64,000 nt of DNA from Flavobacteriales bacterium UBA1494 (GCA_905182175.1 CAJJAT010000028.1:1-64000), one strand, 5' to 3'; counted from the stretch's first letter, positions 45,084 to 53,632 are shown. Program-made: numbers and translations. The notes: generated by a model from the letters alone, not told the origin.

Positions 45084-45608
45084 ATGAACCTAGTTGAACT
45101 ATATCATCTTTACAGTGCTTTGGTGTATAATTTAGCGTTACAATATACCCAGAATAAACAAGATGCTGAAGAGGTGACGCAGGATGTATTTATTCAGGTG
45201 AACGAAAAAATGGCAGGTTTTAGAAATGAGTCTGAGATTAAAACTTGGATTTACAGAATCTGTATCAATAAATCACTAGACTTCTTGCGAGCTAAAAAGG
45301 CTATAAAACGTTGGTCAATTTTATCTGCTAGGAGTATTGATGATACAAAAGGAGTCTCCAGTGTTTCTGATTTTAATCATCCGGGTGTTCAGCTAGAACA
45401 AAAAGAGGCATTAGCATTTTTGTTTGCTTCTATAAATCGATTAAATGAAAGACAAAAGACAGCTCTTATATTGGTGAGGGTTGAAGGAATGGAGATGGAG
45501 GAGGCTGCCAAAGTAATGGAACTTTCCTACAAAGGAATAGAGTCTCTTCTGGGCAGAGCGAAACAAAACTTAAAAGTAATTATTGATAAATCGAAGGAAA
45601 ATGATTGA
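45084..45608 (+). CDS. ECF subfamily RNA polymerase sigma factor
   Basis: The 174-residue protein begins MNLVELYHLYSALVYNLALQ. Sigma region 2 contains TQNKQDAEEVTQDVFIQVNE and NESEIKTWIYRICINKSLDF (residues 23-70). Region 4 has RLNERQKTALILVRVEGMEM and EEAAKVMELSYKGIESLLGR. It directs transcription of a small regulon. It heads a six-gene plus-strand run; the next gene starts inside its stop codon region, as expected for a sigma/anti-sigma pair. A possible -7 sequence AATATTTG at 45054-45061 has one mismatch to the housekeeping consensus, so autoregulation cannot be told apart. Confidence 0.92.
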   Translation: MNLVELYHLYSALVYNLALQYTQNKQDAEEVTQDVFIQVNEKMAGFRNESEIKTWIYRICINKSLDFLRAKKAIKRWSILSARSIDDTKGVSSVSDFNHPGVQLEQKEALAFLFASINRLNERQKTALILVRVEGMEMEEAAKVMELSYKGIESLLGRAKQNLKVIIDKSKEND

Positions 45609-45876
45609 TAGTGCGTCAAATCAACAAATGGAAAATTCGTTAGAACTTCTAAAGTCAATTAAAAAAGTAAATCCTCCTGAAGGGTTACTTTTAAAAATTG
45701 AACAAAAAATTGATAACGTCAATAGTAATTTGGTTCCCTTGAGTTGGATAAAAGTTGCAGCAGCAGTATTTGTTTGTGTTTTCTCAGTAGAAATATATGT
45801 ACTGACCAACCAAGTTCAGACGACAGATTTAACCGAGCTTATTCAAACAGCTGATAATACCTTGTACCATGAATAA
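45601..45876 (+). CDS. Small single-helix protein, probable anti-sigma factor
   Basis: The predicted protein has about 91 residues: MIDSASNQQMENSLELLKSI, then KKVNPPEGLLLKIEQKIDNV, one membrane helix (PLSWIKVAAAVFVCVFSVEI) and a short outside tail. The ATG at 45601 overlaps the sigma stop (45606-45608) and is preferred over an earlier ATG at 45583. The position and topology (helical cytoplasmic head, one helix) fit a compact anti-sigma factor for the ECF sigma. I do not recognise a named family, and the usual zinc HxxxCxxC motif is absent. Confidence 0.6.
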   Translation: MIDSASNQQMENSLELLKSIKKVNPPEGLLLKIEQKIDNVNSNLVPLSWIKVAAAVFVCVFSVEIYVLTNQVQTTDLTELIQTADNTLYHE

Positions 45877-46336
45877 AAATAAGTTTTATGCGATTGTCAT
45901 TTTAGGGTTACTGCTATCAAACTGTGTTTTGATATTTTTTATAATTCAAAAAGGGCGCAATAGGCACTTCCATACTTCACCCCGAGAAATAGTGATTCAG
46001 CGACTGAAACTTGATGCATCTCAAATTATTAAATATGAACAATTAATTCAAGTCCACAGGGAAAAGACGCATGAATTAATGGAGGGTGTTCAAGAAGGGA
46101 GAAATGACCTTTATTCTCAAATAACGAGAAAAGGGAAATTGACCATTCAAGCAGCTTTGTTCGACTCTATTGCAAGCAATCAAGCTGAGTTGGAGGAATT
46201 AAATTATTCTCATTTTCACGAGATTAAAAATCTTTGCGCGTCGAATCAGTTAGATGACTTTGAAGCGTTGAGTAAAGATCTGGCCAAGATATTTGCCAAG
46301 CGTGCAGAAAGACTTAAGCATAGACCAGAAAAATGA
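45869..46336 (+). CDS. Spy/CpxP-like periplasmic sensor or metal-resistance protein
   Basis: The 155-residue protein has a signal anchor (YAIVILGLLLSNCVLIFFII) and an alpha-helical periplasmic part: HFHTSPREIVIQRLKLDASQ, REKTHELMEGVQEGRNDLYS. The tail is helical and basic. The pattern L-x-L-x-x-x-Q-x-x-x-Y-x-x-L-I-x-x-H-x-x-x-x-x-E is that of periplasmic heavy-metal sensor proteins (CpxP/Spy/CnrX type). It overlaps its neighbours by eight and four bases, within the sigma run. Together with the anti-sigma-like protein it may form the stress-sensing part. His residues in the helix could hold metal. Confidence 0.68.
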   Translation: MNKNKFYAIVILGLLLSNCVLIFFIIQKGRNRHFHTSPREIVIQRLKLDASQIIKYEQLIQVHREKTHELMEGVQEGRNDLYSQITRKGKLTIQAALFDSIASNQAELEELNYSHFHEIKNLCASNQLDDFEALSKDLAKIFAKRAERLKHRPEK

Positions 46337-46959
46337 GGCTCGTTTTACTTTTTGCTTTTCTAAATTCATTGCATCTCACTGCTCAGCGCATTTTGTTTTC
46401 TGCCGAAATAGAGGATTCTACAATTGAGATTTTAGATGAGTCTAACGTTGTTTCGAAACTGATGTTTTACGTTTCTGATTTGCAATTAGAAACCAAGGAT
46501 GGGGATGTTTTGAAAATGGCTCCTTATTATTTAATTGACTTTAGTAATTCAAGTTCGCTTCTACTGGAAGCTATTAATCCTAATAAAAAAGAAGTTAAAG
46601 CGATTCAGTTTAAATTAGGAATAGATTCAATTACAAACGTCTCTGGTGCTTTTGGCGGAGCCTTAGATCCTACAAAAGGAATGTACTGGAGTTGGCAAAG
46701 TGGGTACATTAATTTTAAAATGGAGGGAAAAACGGTAAATGAAAATTACATACTGCATTTAGGAGGTTATGCTTCTCCTTTTAGCGCGGTTCAAAAGGTT
46801 GTTTTGCCTGTAGGCGACTCAATAAAGGATATTTTGGTCATACTCCCTTTGCAAGAAATATTGAAAGAGATACTTTCGAAACATACAATGGTGATGAGTC
46901 CAAGTCTGGAAGCAGTATCTATTTCTGAGAAAATTGCTTCAAGTTTTTACACAAGGTAA
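46333..46959 (+). CDS. MbnP family protein
   Basis: The 208-residue exported protein (signal MRLVLLFAFLNSLHLTAQ) matches MbnP: FSAEIEDSTIEIL, KLMFYVSDLQLETKDGDVL near 42-60, PYYLIDFSNSSS, and the core GALDPTKGMYWSWQSGYINF (109-128) with Trp119 and Trp121. In the methanotroph system MbnH oxidises a Trp of MbnP to kynurenine, and the modified protein then binds copper. The next gene encodes the MbnH-like dihaem protein, so the pair is intact. The equivalent Trp is probably Trp119 or Trp121 (inference). Confidence 0.82.
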   Translation: MRLVLLFAFLNSLHLTAQRILFSAEIEDSTIEILDESNVVSKLMFYVSDLQLETKDGDVLKMAPYYLIDFSNSSSLLLEAINPNKKEVKAIQFKLGIDSITNVSGAFGGALDPTKGMYWSWQSGYINFKMEGKTVNENYILHLGGYASPFSAVQKVVLPVGDSIKDILVILPLQEILKEILSKHTMVMSPSLEAVSISEKIASSFYTR

Positions 46960-47991
46960 ATGGCAAAGAACCTACTTGCATTTCTCGCTGTTGTGATTTT
47001 TTTGTTTTCTTTCAGGGAAGCTAGAAAAGTGTTATTTCCAAAGCCCAGTTACTTTCCAAAACCCGAATACAACTTCAAGAATAATCCACTTGACTCAAAT
47101 GCTATAAAATTGGGTCGTTATTTATTTTTTGATCCAGTTCTTTCGAAAGATAGTACTATCTCTTGTGCTTCATGCCATTCTCCGTTCAACGCTTTTGCCC
47201 ATACAGATCACAGCTTAAGTCATGGCATAAATGATACGATTGGAAGAAGAAATGCTCCTACACTTTTTAATTTAGCTTGGCAAAATTTGTTCATGTGGGA
47301 CGGCGCAATCAATCATTTAGATTTTCAGGCACTAGCTCCTCTGTCATCCCCTGCAGAAATGGGGGAGAGCTTGAATCACGTCCTTCAAAAAATCAACAAG
47401 CAGACTTTTTACGAAAAAGCATTTAAAGCTGCTTTTGATTCAAATGAGATCAGCGGAGAGCGATTTCTAAAAGCACTGTCACAATTTCAATTGACTTTAA
47501 TCTCAGCTAATTCAAAGTACGATAGAGTGAGATTAGAAAAAGAGCAATTCACTGAGCAGGAGAAAAGAGGGTATTTATTGTTTTCTCAGAACTGTGTTTC
47601 TTGCCACATCGAACCACTTTTTTCAAGTTATGAATTCGAAAGTAATTTTTTGCCTTTGAATGCTTTTTTAAACGACAACGGCAGGGTAGAGGTTACTCTA
47701 AATGAAAAGGATTCTATGAAGTTTAAAGTGCCATCATTGCGGAACTTAAGTTTTAGTTTTCCATACATGCACGATGGGCGATTTACAAAATTAAATGAGG
47801 TTTTAAATCATTATACAGATTCAACAGTGCAAGCTCAATTTTTAAAATCTATCAATAAAAGTCCTATTTACCTGTCAGGAGATGAGAAAGTAGACTTGAT
47901 CGCTTTTTTGCTGACGTTGAATGATAAAGAGTTTGTTTTTAACCCCAAACACAGATTCCCAAAAGAATTATTAACCAAAACGAAGGAATAG
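46960..47991 (+). CDS. MbnH-like dihaem cytochrome c peroxidase family protein
   Basis: The 343-residue protein has an N-terminal signal/anchor and two covalent haem sites, CASCH (69-73) and CVSCH (212-216). It follows the MauG/CcpA family plan: LGRYLFFDPVLSKD, SHGINDTIGRRNAPTLFNLA, WDGAINHLDFQALAPLSSPA, YLLFSQNCVSCH, and FKVPSLRNLSFSFPYMHDGR before an end-tail. MbnH members use hydrogen peroxide to modify a Trp of MbnP. The gene abuts mbnP exactly (ATG one base after its stop), so the pair is co-expressed. It acts in the periplasm. Confidence 0.88.
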   Translation: MAKNLLAFLAVVIFLFSFREARKVLFPKPSYFPKPEYNFKNNPLDSNAIKLGRYLFFDPVLSKDSTISCASCHSPFNAFAHTDHSLSHGINDTIGRRNAPTLFNLAWQNLFMWDGAINHLDFQALAPLSSPAEMGESLNHVLQKINKQTFYEKAFKAAFDSNEISGERFLKALSQFQLTLISANSKYDRVRLEKEQFTEQEKRGYLLFSQNCVSCHIEPLFSSYEFESNFLPLNAFLNDNGRVEVTLNEKDSMKFKVPSLRNLSFSFPYMHDGRFTKLNEVLNHYTDSTVQAQFLKSINKSPIYLSGDEKVDLIAFLLTLNDKEFVFNPKHRFPKELLTKTKE

Positions 47992-48030
47992 AAAAGCAAC
48001 CTCGTCTAATCATTAAATAAACCAATCCCA

Positions 48031-49407
48031 ATGAAAAAAATTACACTATTGTTAGCCGCAGGAATCTCTGCTTTTGTCGCTACTGCTCAAGTAACACCAG
48101 ATATAACGTCTTGGTTGCAAGACACTGTTACTACTGGTACATACTACATGCAAAACAATTCAACCCCAATATCTAATAGTATTTTGGTGAATTGTCAAAG
48201 AATAGAATACTCGACTAACAGTGTTTATGTGACAACTCAGGGTGTTCCTTCTTATCCTACCGGTCCTTTTTTAGACGGCAATCCATCTCAAGCATCTGCG
48301 CAAAATGCAATTTATCAAATTCCAAGAAACCCTGTTCAAAATACAGGAACACTGCAATCTACAGTTGGTGGGAACATTGGAATTTTTATAAATGGAGTTT
48401 CTTTATTCGATTGGAGAGATGGTGTGGCTTGGAATCCTGCCACAAATGCACTTTGCGGCGGCCCTGGTAATCCCATGTGCCCGGGCGGACCAGCCTCTAC
48501 TCAAGACTGGAACAGAGATGCAATTCCTGCAGAGATGGTAGGTTTTGACTGCTCAAAAGGTCATCCTGCCATGGGGAATTATCACCATCATCAAAACCCT
48601 TCAGCCTTTAATTTGGACAAAGTAGTACTCTCCAATATTTGTAATTTATACGCTGCAAACGGTCTGTACATGATCGATAGCACAACGCATTCGCCATTAA
48701 TAGGTTTTGCGTACGATGGTTTTCCGATTTACGGAGCATACGCTTTTAACGCTACCAATGGAACAGGTGGAATTACAAGAATGAAATCTGGTTATTCCGT
48801 AAGGAATATCACCACACGGACAACATCACCAACAGGTGGAACTGTAACCTCAGGTCCAGCTGTAAACACAACGTATTCTATTGGATATTTTAGAGAAGAT
48901 TATGAATTTATTGCAACTGCTGCGTCAGATGTTTTAGACGAGCACAACGGTCGTTTCTGCGTTACTCCAGAATACCCTAACGGAACGTATGCATATTTTG
49001 CGACTGTAGATTCTAATTGGAACTCAGCTTATCCTTATGCAGTTGGTCCAACATTTTACGGAACATATGCAAATCGAAAAATTACATCAATTACCGAATC
49101 TACGACACGTTTTATTCCTGCGGCAACAGGAATTTCGAATGCAAATCTTGAAGAGTACAAAATATCTATCTACCCCAATCCAGCGTCAGAATTAATTGCA
49201 ATTCAAATTGGAAGTTTAGTAAAAGAAGATGTTAGCATTCAGTTGATTGATGCTTCGGGTAAAGTAGTGGATCAAACAGTGGTGAAAAAAGGAAGTTCCA
49301 TTGCCTACTTCGATATTCAAACTGTTTACTCAGGTATCTATTTTGTGCAGTTTAGCTTACAAAATGGTGAGAAATTAACAGAAAAAGTGATCGTAAAAAG
49401 AGATTAA
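48031..49407 (+). CDS. YHYH-domain protein with T9SS type A sorting domain
   Basis: The 458-residue exported protein (MKKITLLLAAGISAFVATAQ) has a YHYH-type domain: SIGYFREDYEFIA and GFAYDGFPIYGAYAFN, and MGNYHHHQNP near residue 181, where the motif is Y184-H-H-H in place of YHYH. A type A sorting domain ends the chain: ISIYPNPASELIAIQIGSLV, VQFSLQNGEKLTEKVIVKRD. YHYH proteins are of unknown role. As the last gene of the ECF/MbnP/MbnH run it is likely a secreted partner whose His cluster binds metal. Being sorted by T9SS, it would sit outside the cell while MbnP/MbnH stay in the periplasm. Confidence 0.83.
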   Translation: MKKITLLLAAGISAFVATAQVTPDITSWLQDTVTTGTYYMQNNSTPISNSILVNCQRIEYSTNSVYVTTQGVPSYPTGPFLDGNPSQASAQNAIYQIPRNPVQNTGTLQSTVGGNIGIFINGVSLFDWRDGVAWNPATNALCGGPGNPMCPGGPASTQDWNRDAIPAEMVGFDCSKGHPAMGNYHHHQNPSAFNLDKVVLSNICNLYAANGLYMIDSTTHSPLIGFAYDGFPIYGAYAFNATNGTGGITRMKSGYSVRNITTRTTSPTGGTVTSGPAVNTTYSIGYFREDYEFIATAASDVLDEHNGRFCVTPEYPNGTYAYFATVDSNWNSAYPYAVGPTFYGTYANRKITSITESTTRFIPAATGISNANLEEYKISIYPNPASELIAIQIGSLVKEDVSIQLIDASGKVVDQTVVKKGSSIAYFDIQTVYSGIYFVQFSLQNGEKLTEKVIVKRD

Positions 49408-49426
49408 AAAAAGAGAGATTTTGAGT

Positions 49427-49471
49427 CCAATGTGTTTTACGGTTCTGCCGTGAGCTACATTGGGCTTTTTT
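49427..49471 (+). terminator. Rho-independent terminator of the ECF/MbnP run
   Basis: CCAATGT (49427-49433) pairs with ACATTGG (49457-49463), with a smaller inner stem ACGG/CCGT (49439-49442 with 49448-49451). A T-run follows at 49466-49471. It ends transcription 20 bases after the YHYH gene and overlaps the stop of the convergent binding-protein gene at 49470. Confidence 0.75.
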
Positions 49472-50339
49472 ATTCCTGCAACGGATGATAAAAGTCTTTT
49501 AAGAAAGCTCTTTTTTCCGTCAATCCAAGCTCATCTAAAATAATGGCTACAAAGTCTAAAGCTGATAAATCTGCTTGGGTTGAGGTGCTCCACTTTAGTG
49601 TGCTAAACCACTCTTTGCTGTCTGCTAAAGGCAGGTGGTACTCTTTGGCAATAAGCTCAATCGTATTCTTTGGATCAGCTGATAATTTTTTTGCCTCTTC
49701 TTGCACGATTTTTAAAACCGTTTTCAATGCTTTCTCATGATTCTCCAATAAATCGTTGGAAGCTATGATAGAGAAGGCAGGCCACGGAGTAGCAATTTCA
49801 TCAACTCTCTTAAATTGCCTTGCAGTTAAACAGGGCTTTGTGGTAAACTTTTCCCATAAAAATAATTGATTAGGGTTCACTGAAAGGTCTTCAATTGCAC
49901 CCTTTAAATGTTGTATTGTATTGAATTTTAAATCGCCCGAGTTAACTCCGAGGTTTTTCATGTACATGAATGCCATAAGGTGTGAACCGGAAGTGAATCT
50001 ACTAATAGCAAATTGGGCTTTGTTTTGCAGTTCTCTTAATGTTAAATTACTTGTAGCACCTGCATGAACTCCCCAAAGTAGAGGCGAGTCAACAAAAAAT
50101 GAACAAATTTTTGCGTCTAACCCTTTTTGAATGTTGCTAATGGCACCTTCGGTTAAAGCAATTGCCATGTCAGTTTCTCCATCTCTCAGCGCATTGCACA
50201 TTGCTCCAGTTCCACCGTAGGCTGTCTCCCAAATCAAGTGAATACCTTCTTTAGCAAATAAATCTTTTTTTAGTGCTTGTTTCCAAGGAAGGTTAAAGTG
50301 CTCAGGGACTCCAGTGCAACGAATAGTTGTTGACTTCAT
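49470..50339 (-). CDS. Orphan substrate-binding-like protein (Ca3427 type)
   Basis: The 289-residue protein has the type 2 periplasmic-binding fold seen in NMT1/SsuA-like proteins: TTIRCTGVPEHFNLPWKQAL, WETAYGGTGAMCNALRDGET near 35-55, DMAIALTEGAISNIQKGLDA, and AISRFTSGSHLMAFMYMKN. It has no signal peptide and no ABC permease or ATPase beside it, which fits the Ca3427-like cytoplasmic relatives of such proteins. Its role (sensor, chaperone or enzyme) is unknown. It is four bases downstream of apaG and probably in the same operon as the Plug gene. Confidence 0.75.
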   Translation of the reverse strand: MKSTTIRCTGVPEHFNLPWKQALKKDLFAKEGIHLIWETAYGGTGAMCNALRDGETDMAIALTEGAISNIQKGLDAKICSFFVDSPLLWGVHAGATSNLTLRELQNKAQFAISRFTSGSHLMAFMYMKNLGVNSGDLKFNTIQHLKGAIEDLSVNPNQLFLWEKFTTKPCLTARQFKRVDEIATPWPAFSIIASNDLLENHEKALKTVLKIVQEEAKKLSADPKNTIELIAKEYHLPLADSKEWFSTLKWSTSTQADLSALDFVAIILDELGLTEKRAFLKDFYHPLQE

Positions 50340-50343
50340 GCAA

Positions 50344-50730
50344 TTAGTTCAAGCGCATAGGAGTAATTAGCTGAAACTCGGGAATGGCGACTTCAAAAAG
50401 TCTTCCTGATTCAACTTCCTTCATCAAGTAACTTCCCCACATCATTCCAATGTCTGATTTTAAACTAGAAAAGGATTGATAGGCGTGAGAATGGCCGGGG
50501 CGAATTATTGGCTGCTCTCCAATCACGCCTTCGCCTTTTACTTCAGAATAACTTCCGTTGGAATCGAAAATGTACCAATGCCTGCTTAATAATTGAACAG
50601 TTACTTCTCCTTTATTTTTAACCGTTACGGCATAGCTAAAAACAAAATCGTTAGAACTAGGAACTGAGTGAGCCTCCTCATATAAAGGACGCACAGAAAT
50701 ATTTATGTTATCTGTTAGAAATGTTGACAT
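50344..50730 (-). CDS. apaG: ApaG domain protein
   Basis: The 128-residue protein is an all-beta fibronectin-like fold. It has ISVRPLYEEAHSVPSSNDFV, FSYAVTVKNKGEVTVQLLSR, HWYIFDSNGSYSEVKGEGVI, GEQPIIRPGHSHAYQSFSS, then MMWGSYLM. The conserved G-x-G-V-x-G-x-Q-P-x-x-x-P-G motif of ApaG is present. ApaG is linked to cobalt/magnesium resistance, but its activity is unresolved. It sits between the Plug gene and an orphan binding protein. The start MSTFLTDNI is normal. Confidence 0.93.
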   Translation of the reverse strand: MSTFLTDNINISVRPLYEEAHSVPSSNDFVFSYAVTVKNKGEVTVQLLSRHWYIFDSNGSYSEVKGEGVIGEQPIIRPGHSHAYQSFSSLKSDIGMMWGSYLMKEVESGRLFEVAIPEFQLITPMRLN

Positions 50731-50759
50731 AGAGCAATATTAATAAAAACAATTTTTGT

Positions 50760-52082
50760 TTATTGAGGGTTAATAGTTTCAATTTGAAATCCAATTAATT
50801 TGTCATAAATCATTCCATTTTCTCGGTGATATACAAAAATGTAATAATCATTATTTGTTGCTGAATGTGTTCCTTCTATGGTCGAAAGATCCCCTACAGT
50901 TTCACCTTGAGGTAAGAATGAGTAGTTGTAATTGTAATATCCTTGCTTGATTGTGGTTGTTAATTCATATGCGCTGTTGGCTTCAACATATTTCATTTTA
51001 AACTCAGGCTTGTATTCCCAATCGCTCAATTCACCGAAGACATAAATGTGTCCTCCAAGCACTGGATTTTCTCGCTTTAGCGAAAAGTGTGTAACCATGT
51101 AATCTCCTTCTCGATCTGACATGGGGCTATTTTCGCGGTTAATTCTTCGTTTTCCATTAATATCTGGCCAAAATAAATAGCGTTTGAAAGATCTAGGCTC
51201 TTCCGGCAAGAGAAAAACATGGGTTTTACCAGACATAATTTGAATCCCATCAATGTTTAATGATTGGTAGCGTAAGTTTCGAGTTTCAAAAAAGCGATAC
51301 TCATTGTCACCGTTGAACAGGTTCTTATCTTCGTAGTTGTAGACTAGTTCAGGAGAACGGATAAAAAGAGGCTTTAAGTCCGTTATGGCGTTGTCCCAGC
51401 GTCTATTTTGAGAAATAATGACCTTCAAATCAGCGTAAACATCCTGAATTGGGTACGTACTGTGGTTAATGGTAAAGTCAACTTCTTGTTTGTAATCTCT
51501 GTGCCTAGCCATGGTTGCCATTCGAATGTCAGTATCAATGTTCACCCTTTTTTCTACCACATAGAATCTTTTAGTCAGTAAAAGTTCTTCTTCGTTATTG
51601 TTGGCATATACCTTTAATAAATAATTGCCCGACAATTTAAACTTCACTTGATTGTTCGGAATACCAACCGTGTAATGAATGTATGGAAAAAGGGTATTTA
51701 TTGAATATTTATAATCTTCAATAAAGCCATCAAAAAAATTACTTAAATATTCCGTTACTACCAAGTCCGATGGGGTCCAATCGGCATTGCAATGAACGAT
51801 TGTGTAATTGTATATCTGAAAGTCAGTGCTTAAATCGTCAAAGTGTAATTCAAGTTGATCTGTACCCCCTAAAAATAAAACCGGAAATGAGAGTTGGTCC
51901 TCATTTCGATAAAGTTGAACTGTTTTAATGTTATCACGGTATGTGTGATCTCGGTATTTAATCATTTCTTCTTCTTCCGAAGCAAGCTCTGCAGATTTTT
52001 CCATGCTTGATTGAACTACATTTCTGCTGTAGCTTGAGTGAGTTGCGAAAAGAGCAATGATTAAAAAAGTTAGAAGCTTCAT
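50760..52082 (-). CDS. T9SS Plug protein (DUF5103)
   Basis: The roughly 440-residue exported protein starts MKLLTFLIIALFATHSSYSR; an upstream in-frame ATG at 52136 would break this signal. It has IKTVQLYRNEDQLSFPVLFL, LELHFDDLSTDFQIYNYTIV, HCNADWTPSDLVVTEYLS and INTLFPYIHYTVGIPNNQVK. These are DUF5103 hallmarks. In Flavobacterium the Plug protein closes the SprA translocon from the periplasmic side when PorV is absent. It heads a small minus-strand unit with apaG and is divergent from nqrA, about 200 bases away. Confidence 0.88.
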   Translation of the reverse strand: MKLLTFLIIALFATHSSYSRNVVQSSMEKSAELASEEEEMIKYRDHTYRDNIKTVQLYRNEDQLSFPVLFLGGTDQLELHFDDLSTDFQIYNYTIVHCNADWTPSDLVVTEYLSNFFDGFIEDYKYSINTLFPYIHYTVGIPNNQVKFKLSGNYLLKVYANNNEEELLLTKRFYVVEKRVNIDTDIRMATMARHRDYKQEVDFTINHSTYPIQDVYADLKVIISQNRRWDNAITDLKPLFIRSPELVYNYEDKNLFNGDNEYRFFETRNLRYQSLNIDGIQIMSGKTHVFLLPEEPRSFKRYLFWPDINGKRRINRENSPMSDREGDYMVTHFSLKRENPVLGGHIYVFGELSDWEYKPEFKMKYVEANSAYELTTTIKQGYYNYNYSFLPQGETVGDLSTIEGTHSATNNDYYIFVYHRENGMIYDKLIGFQIETINPQ

Positions 52083-52249
52083 GAAATGGGTTTCGGTTCG
52101 GTCTTTAAAAGTAAAAATAATGCAGTGTAAAAACACTTAAAAAGTAAATTTAGTTTGTATTAAAACAAAATAGAGGAATGGTTAGTTTTTTTTTGCATCA
52201 AAAAAGCATAAAAAAGATTATTAAAGGGAAAAGCAATCTTCGAAAGTCT

Positions 52250-52257
52250 TATTTTTG
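52250..52257 (+). promoter_or_regulatory. -7 element of the nqr operon
   Basis: TATTTTTG fits TAnnTTTG exactly. It is 36 bases upstream of the nqrA ATG at 52286, so the leader would be about 20 nt. A start upstream of this element (52178) is thus unlikely. No strong TTG at -33 was seen. Confidence 0.55.
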
Positions 52258-52285
52258 CCCTCGAAAATTGAACCTATTACTTATT

Positions 52286-53632
52286 ATGTCAAAAGTGCTT
52301 AAAGTTAAAAAGGGAGCTGATATAAAGCTCGTTGGGGCAGCTGAGAAAATACTCGCTGACGCACCTGTACCCTCTTACGTTGCTGTAAAGCCAACTGATT
52401 TTGAAGGTATTACACCAAAGTTAGCGGTGAAAGAAGGGGACGAGGTAAAAGCTGGTTCGACATTATTCTTTAGTAAAAATGATGATCGTATTAAATTTGT
52501 TTCACCTGTAAGTGGCGAGGTTGCTGAGATTAAAAGAGGAGCCAAAAGGGTAATTCAAGAAATCGTTATCGTTGCAGATAAGGAAATAAAATACGAAGAT
52601 TTTGGCGCTTCAAACCCAACTTTAGAAAGCAGAGACTCAGTAATTGAAAAGCTTTGTAAATCTGGTCTTTGGCCGTTTGTAAAGCAACGGCCTTATGACG
52701 TAATTGCAAAGCCGAACGATAAACCAAAAGCTATCTTTATTTCAGCTTTTGATTCCGCTCCGTTGGCTCCGGATAATGATTTTATTGTTCACGGTCAAGA
52801 TTTAGCATTTCAAACTGGACTTGATGTATTAGCAAAATTAACGGAGGTTCATTTAACAGTGGACAATGCTGCTAAAGCAGATGAAGCATTTCTGCAGGCC
52901 AAGAATGTACAACTTCACTCAATTGAAGGTCCTCATCCGGCAGGTAACGTTGGTGTACACATTCATAATTTCGCCCCAATAAGCAAAGGCGAAGTTGTCT
53001 GGACAGTAAAGCCTCAGGACGTTTTAGCAATTGGGAAACTGTTTTTAACAGGAAAATATGACGCTAGTAGAGTTGTTGCTGTTTCGGGAGCCCAAATTAA
53101 GTCGCCCAAATATTTCAAAACAATTCAAGGAGTGAGTATAAAATCTTTATTAGAAGAGAATCTAAAAGAGGGTAACAACAGAATAATTAGTGGGAATGTA
53201 TTATCAGGTGAAAAAGTTAGTACGGAAAGCTATTTAGGTTTTTATGATTATCACGTTACTGTTATTCCTGAAGGTGGAGAAGCTCAAATGTTTGGTTGGA
53301 TAACACCAAACCCAGATAAGTTTAGCATTTCAAGAGCATTAGTGTCTTGGATGTCTCCAAATAAAAAGTTCAATTTAGATGCAAATATGAATGGTGAAGA
53401 AAGACCATTTGTTGTAACCGGAGAGTATGATAAAGTGTTTCCTTTCGATATTTACCCTGTACAATTGGTAAAAGCCATTATGGTCGAAGATATTGAATTG
53501 ATGGAAAATCTAGGAATCTATGAGGTAGCTCCAGAAGATTTTGCTCTCTGTGAAACTGTTTGTACATCAAAAATACCAACCCAAACCATTGTTCGTAAAG
53601 GCTTAGCCATGTTGCGTGAAGAAATGAGTTAA
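52286..53632 (+). CDS. nqrA: Na+-translocating NADH:quinone reductase subunit A
   Basis: The 448-residue peripheral subunit begins MSKVLKVKKGADIKLVGAAE, a typical NqrA N-terminus. It has VSPVSGEVAEIKRGAKRVIQ, LWPFVKQRPYDVIAKP near 165 and FISAFDSAPLAPDNDF, then the HPAGNVGVHIHN and GFYDYHVTVIPEGGEAQMFG regions of the family. NqrA is needed for assembly and quinone-site function on the cytoplasmic face. The start is set by the promoter position and by homology. A run of five further nqr genes follows, and together they pump Na+ during NADH oxidation. Confidence 0.93.
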   Translation: MSKVLKVKKGADIKLVGAAEKILADAPVPSYVAVKPTDFEGITPKLAVKEGDEVKAGSTLFFSKNDDRIKFVSPVSGEVAEIKRGAKRVIQEIVIVADKEIKYEDFGASNPTLESRDSVIEKLCKSGLWPFVKQRPYDVIAKPNDKPKAIFISAFDSAPLAPDNDFIVHGQDLAFQTGLDVLAKLTEVHLTVDNAAKADEAFLQAKNVQLHSIEGPHPAGNVGVHIHNFAPISKGEVVWTVKPQDVLAIGKLFLTGKYDASRVVAVSGAQIKSPKYFKTIQGVSIKSLLEENLKEGNNRIISGNVLSGEKVSTESYLGFYDYHVTVIPEGGEAQMFGWITPNPDKFSISRALVSWMSPNKKFNLDANMNGEERPFVVTGEYDKVFPFDIYPVQLVKAIMVEDIELMENLGIYEVAPEDFALCETVCTSKIPTQTIVRKGLAMLREEMS

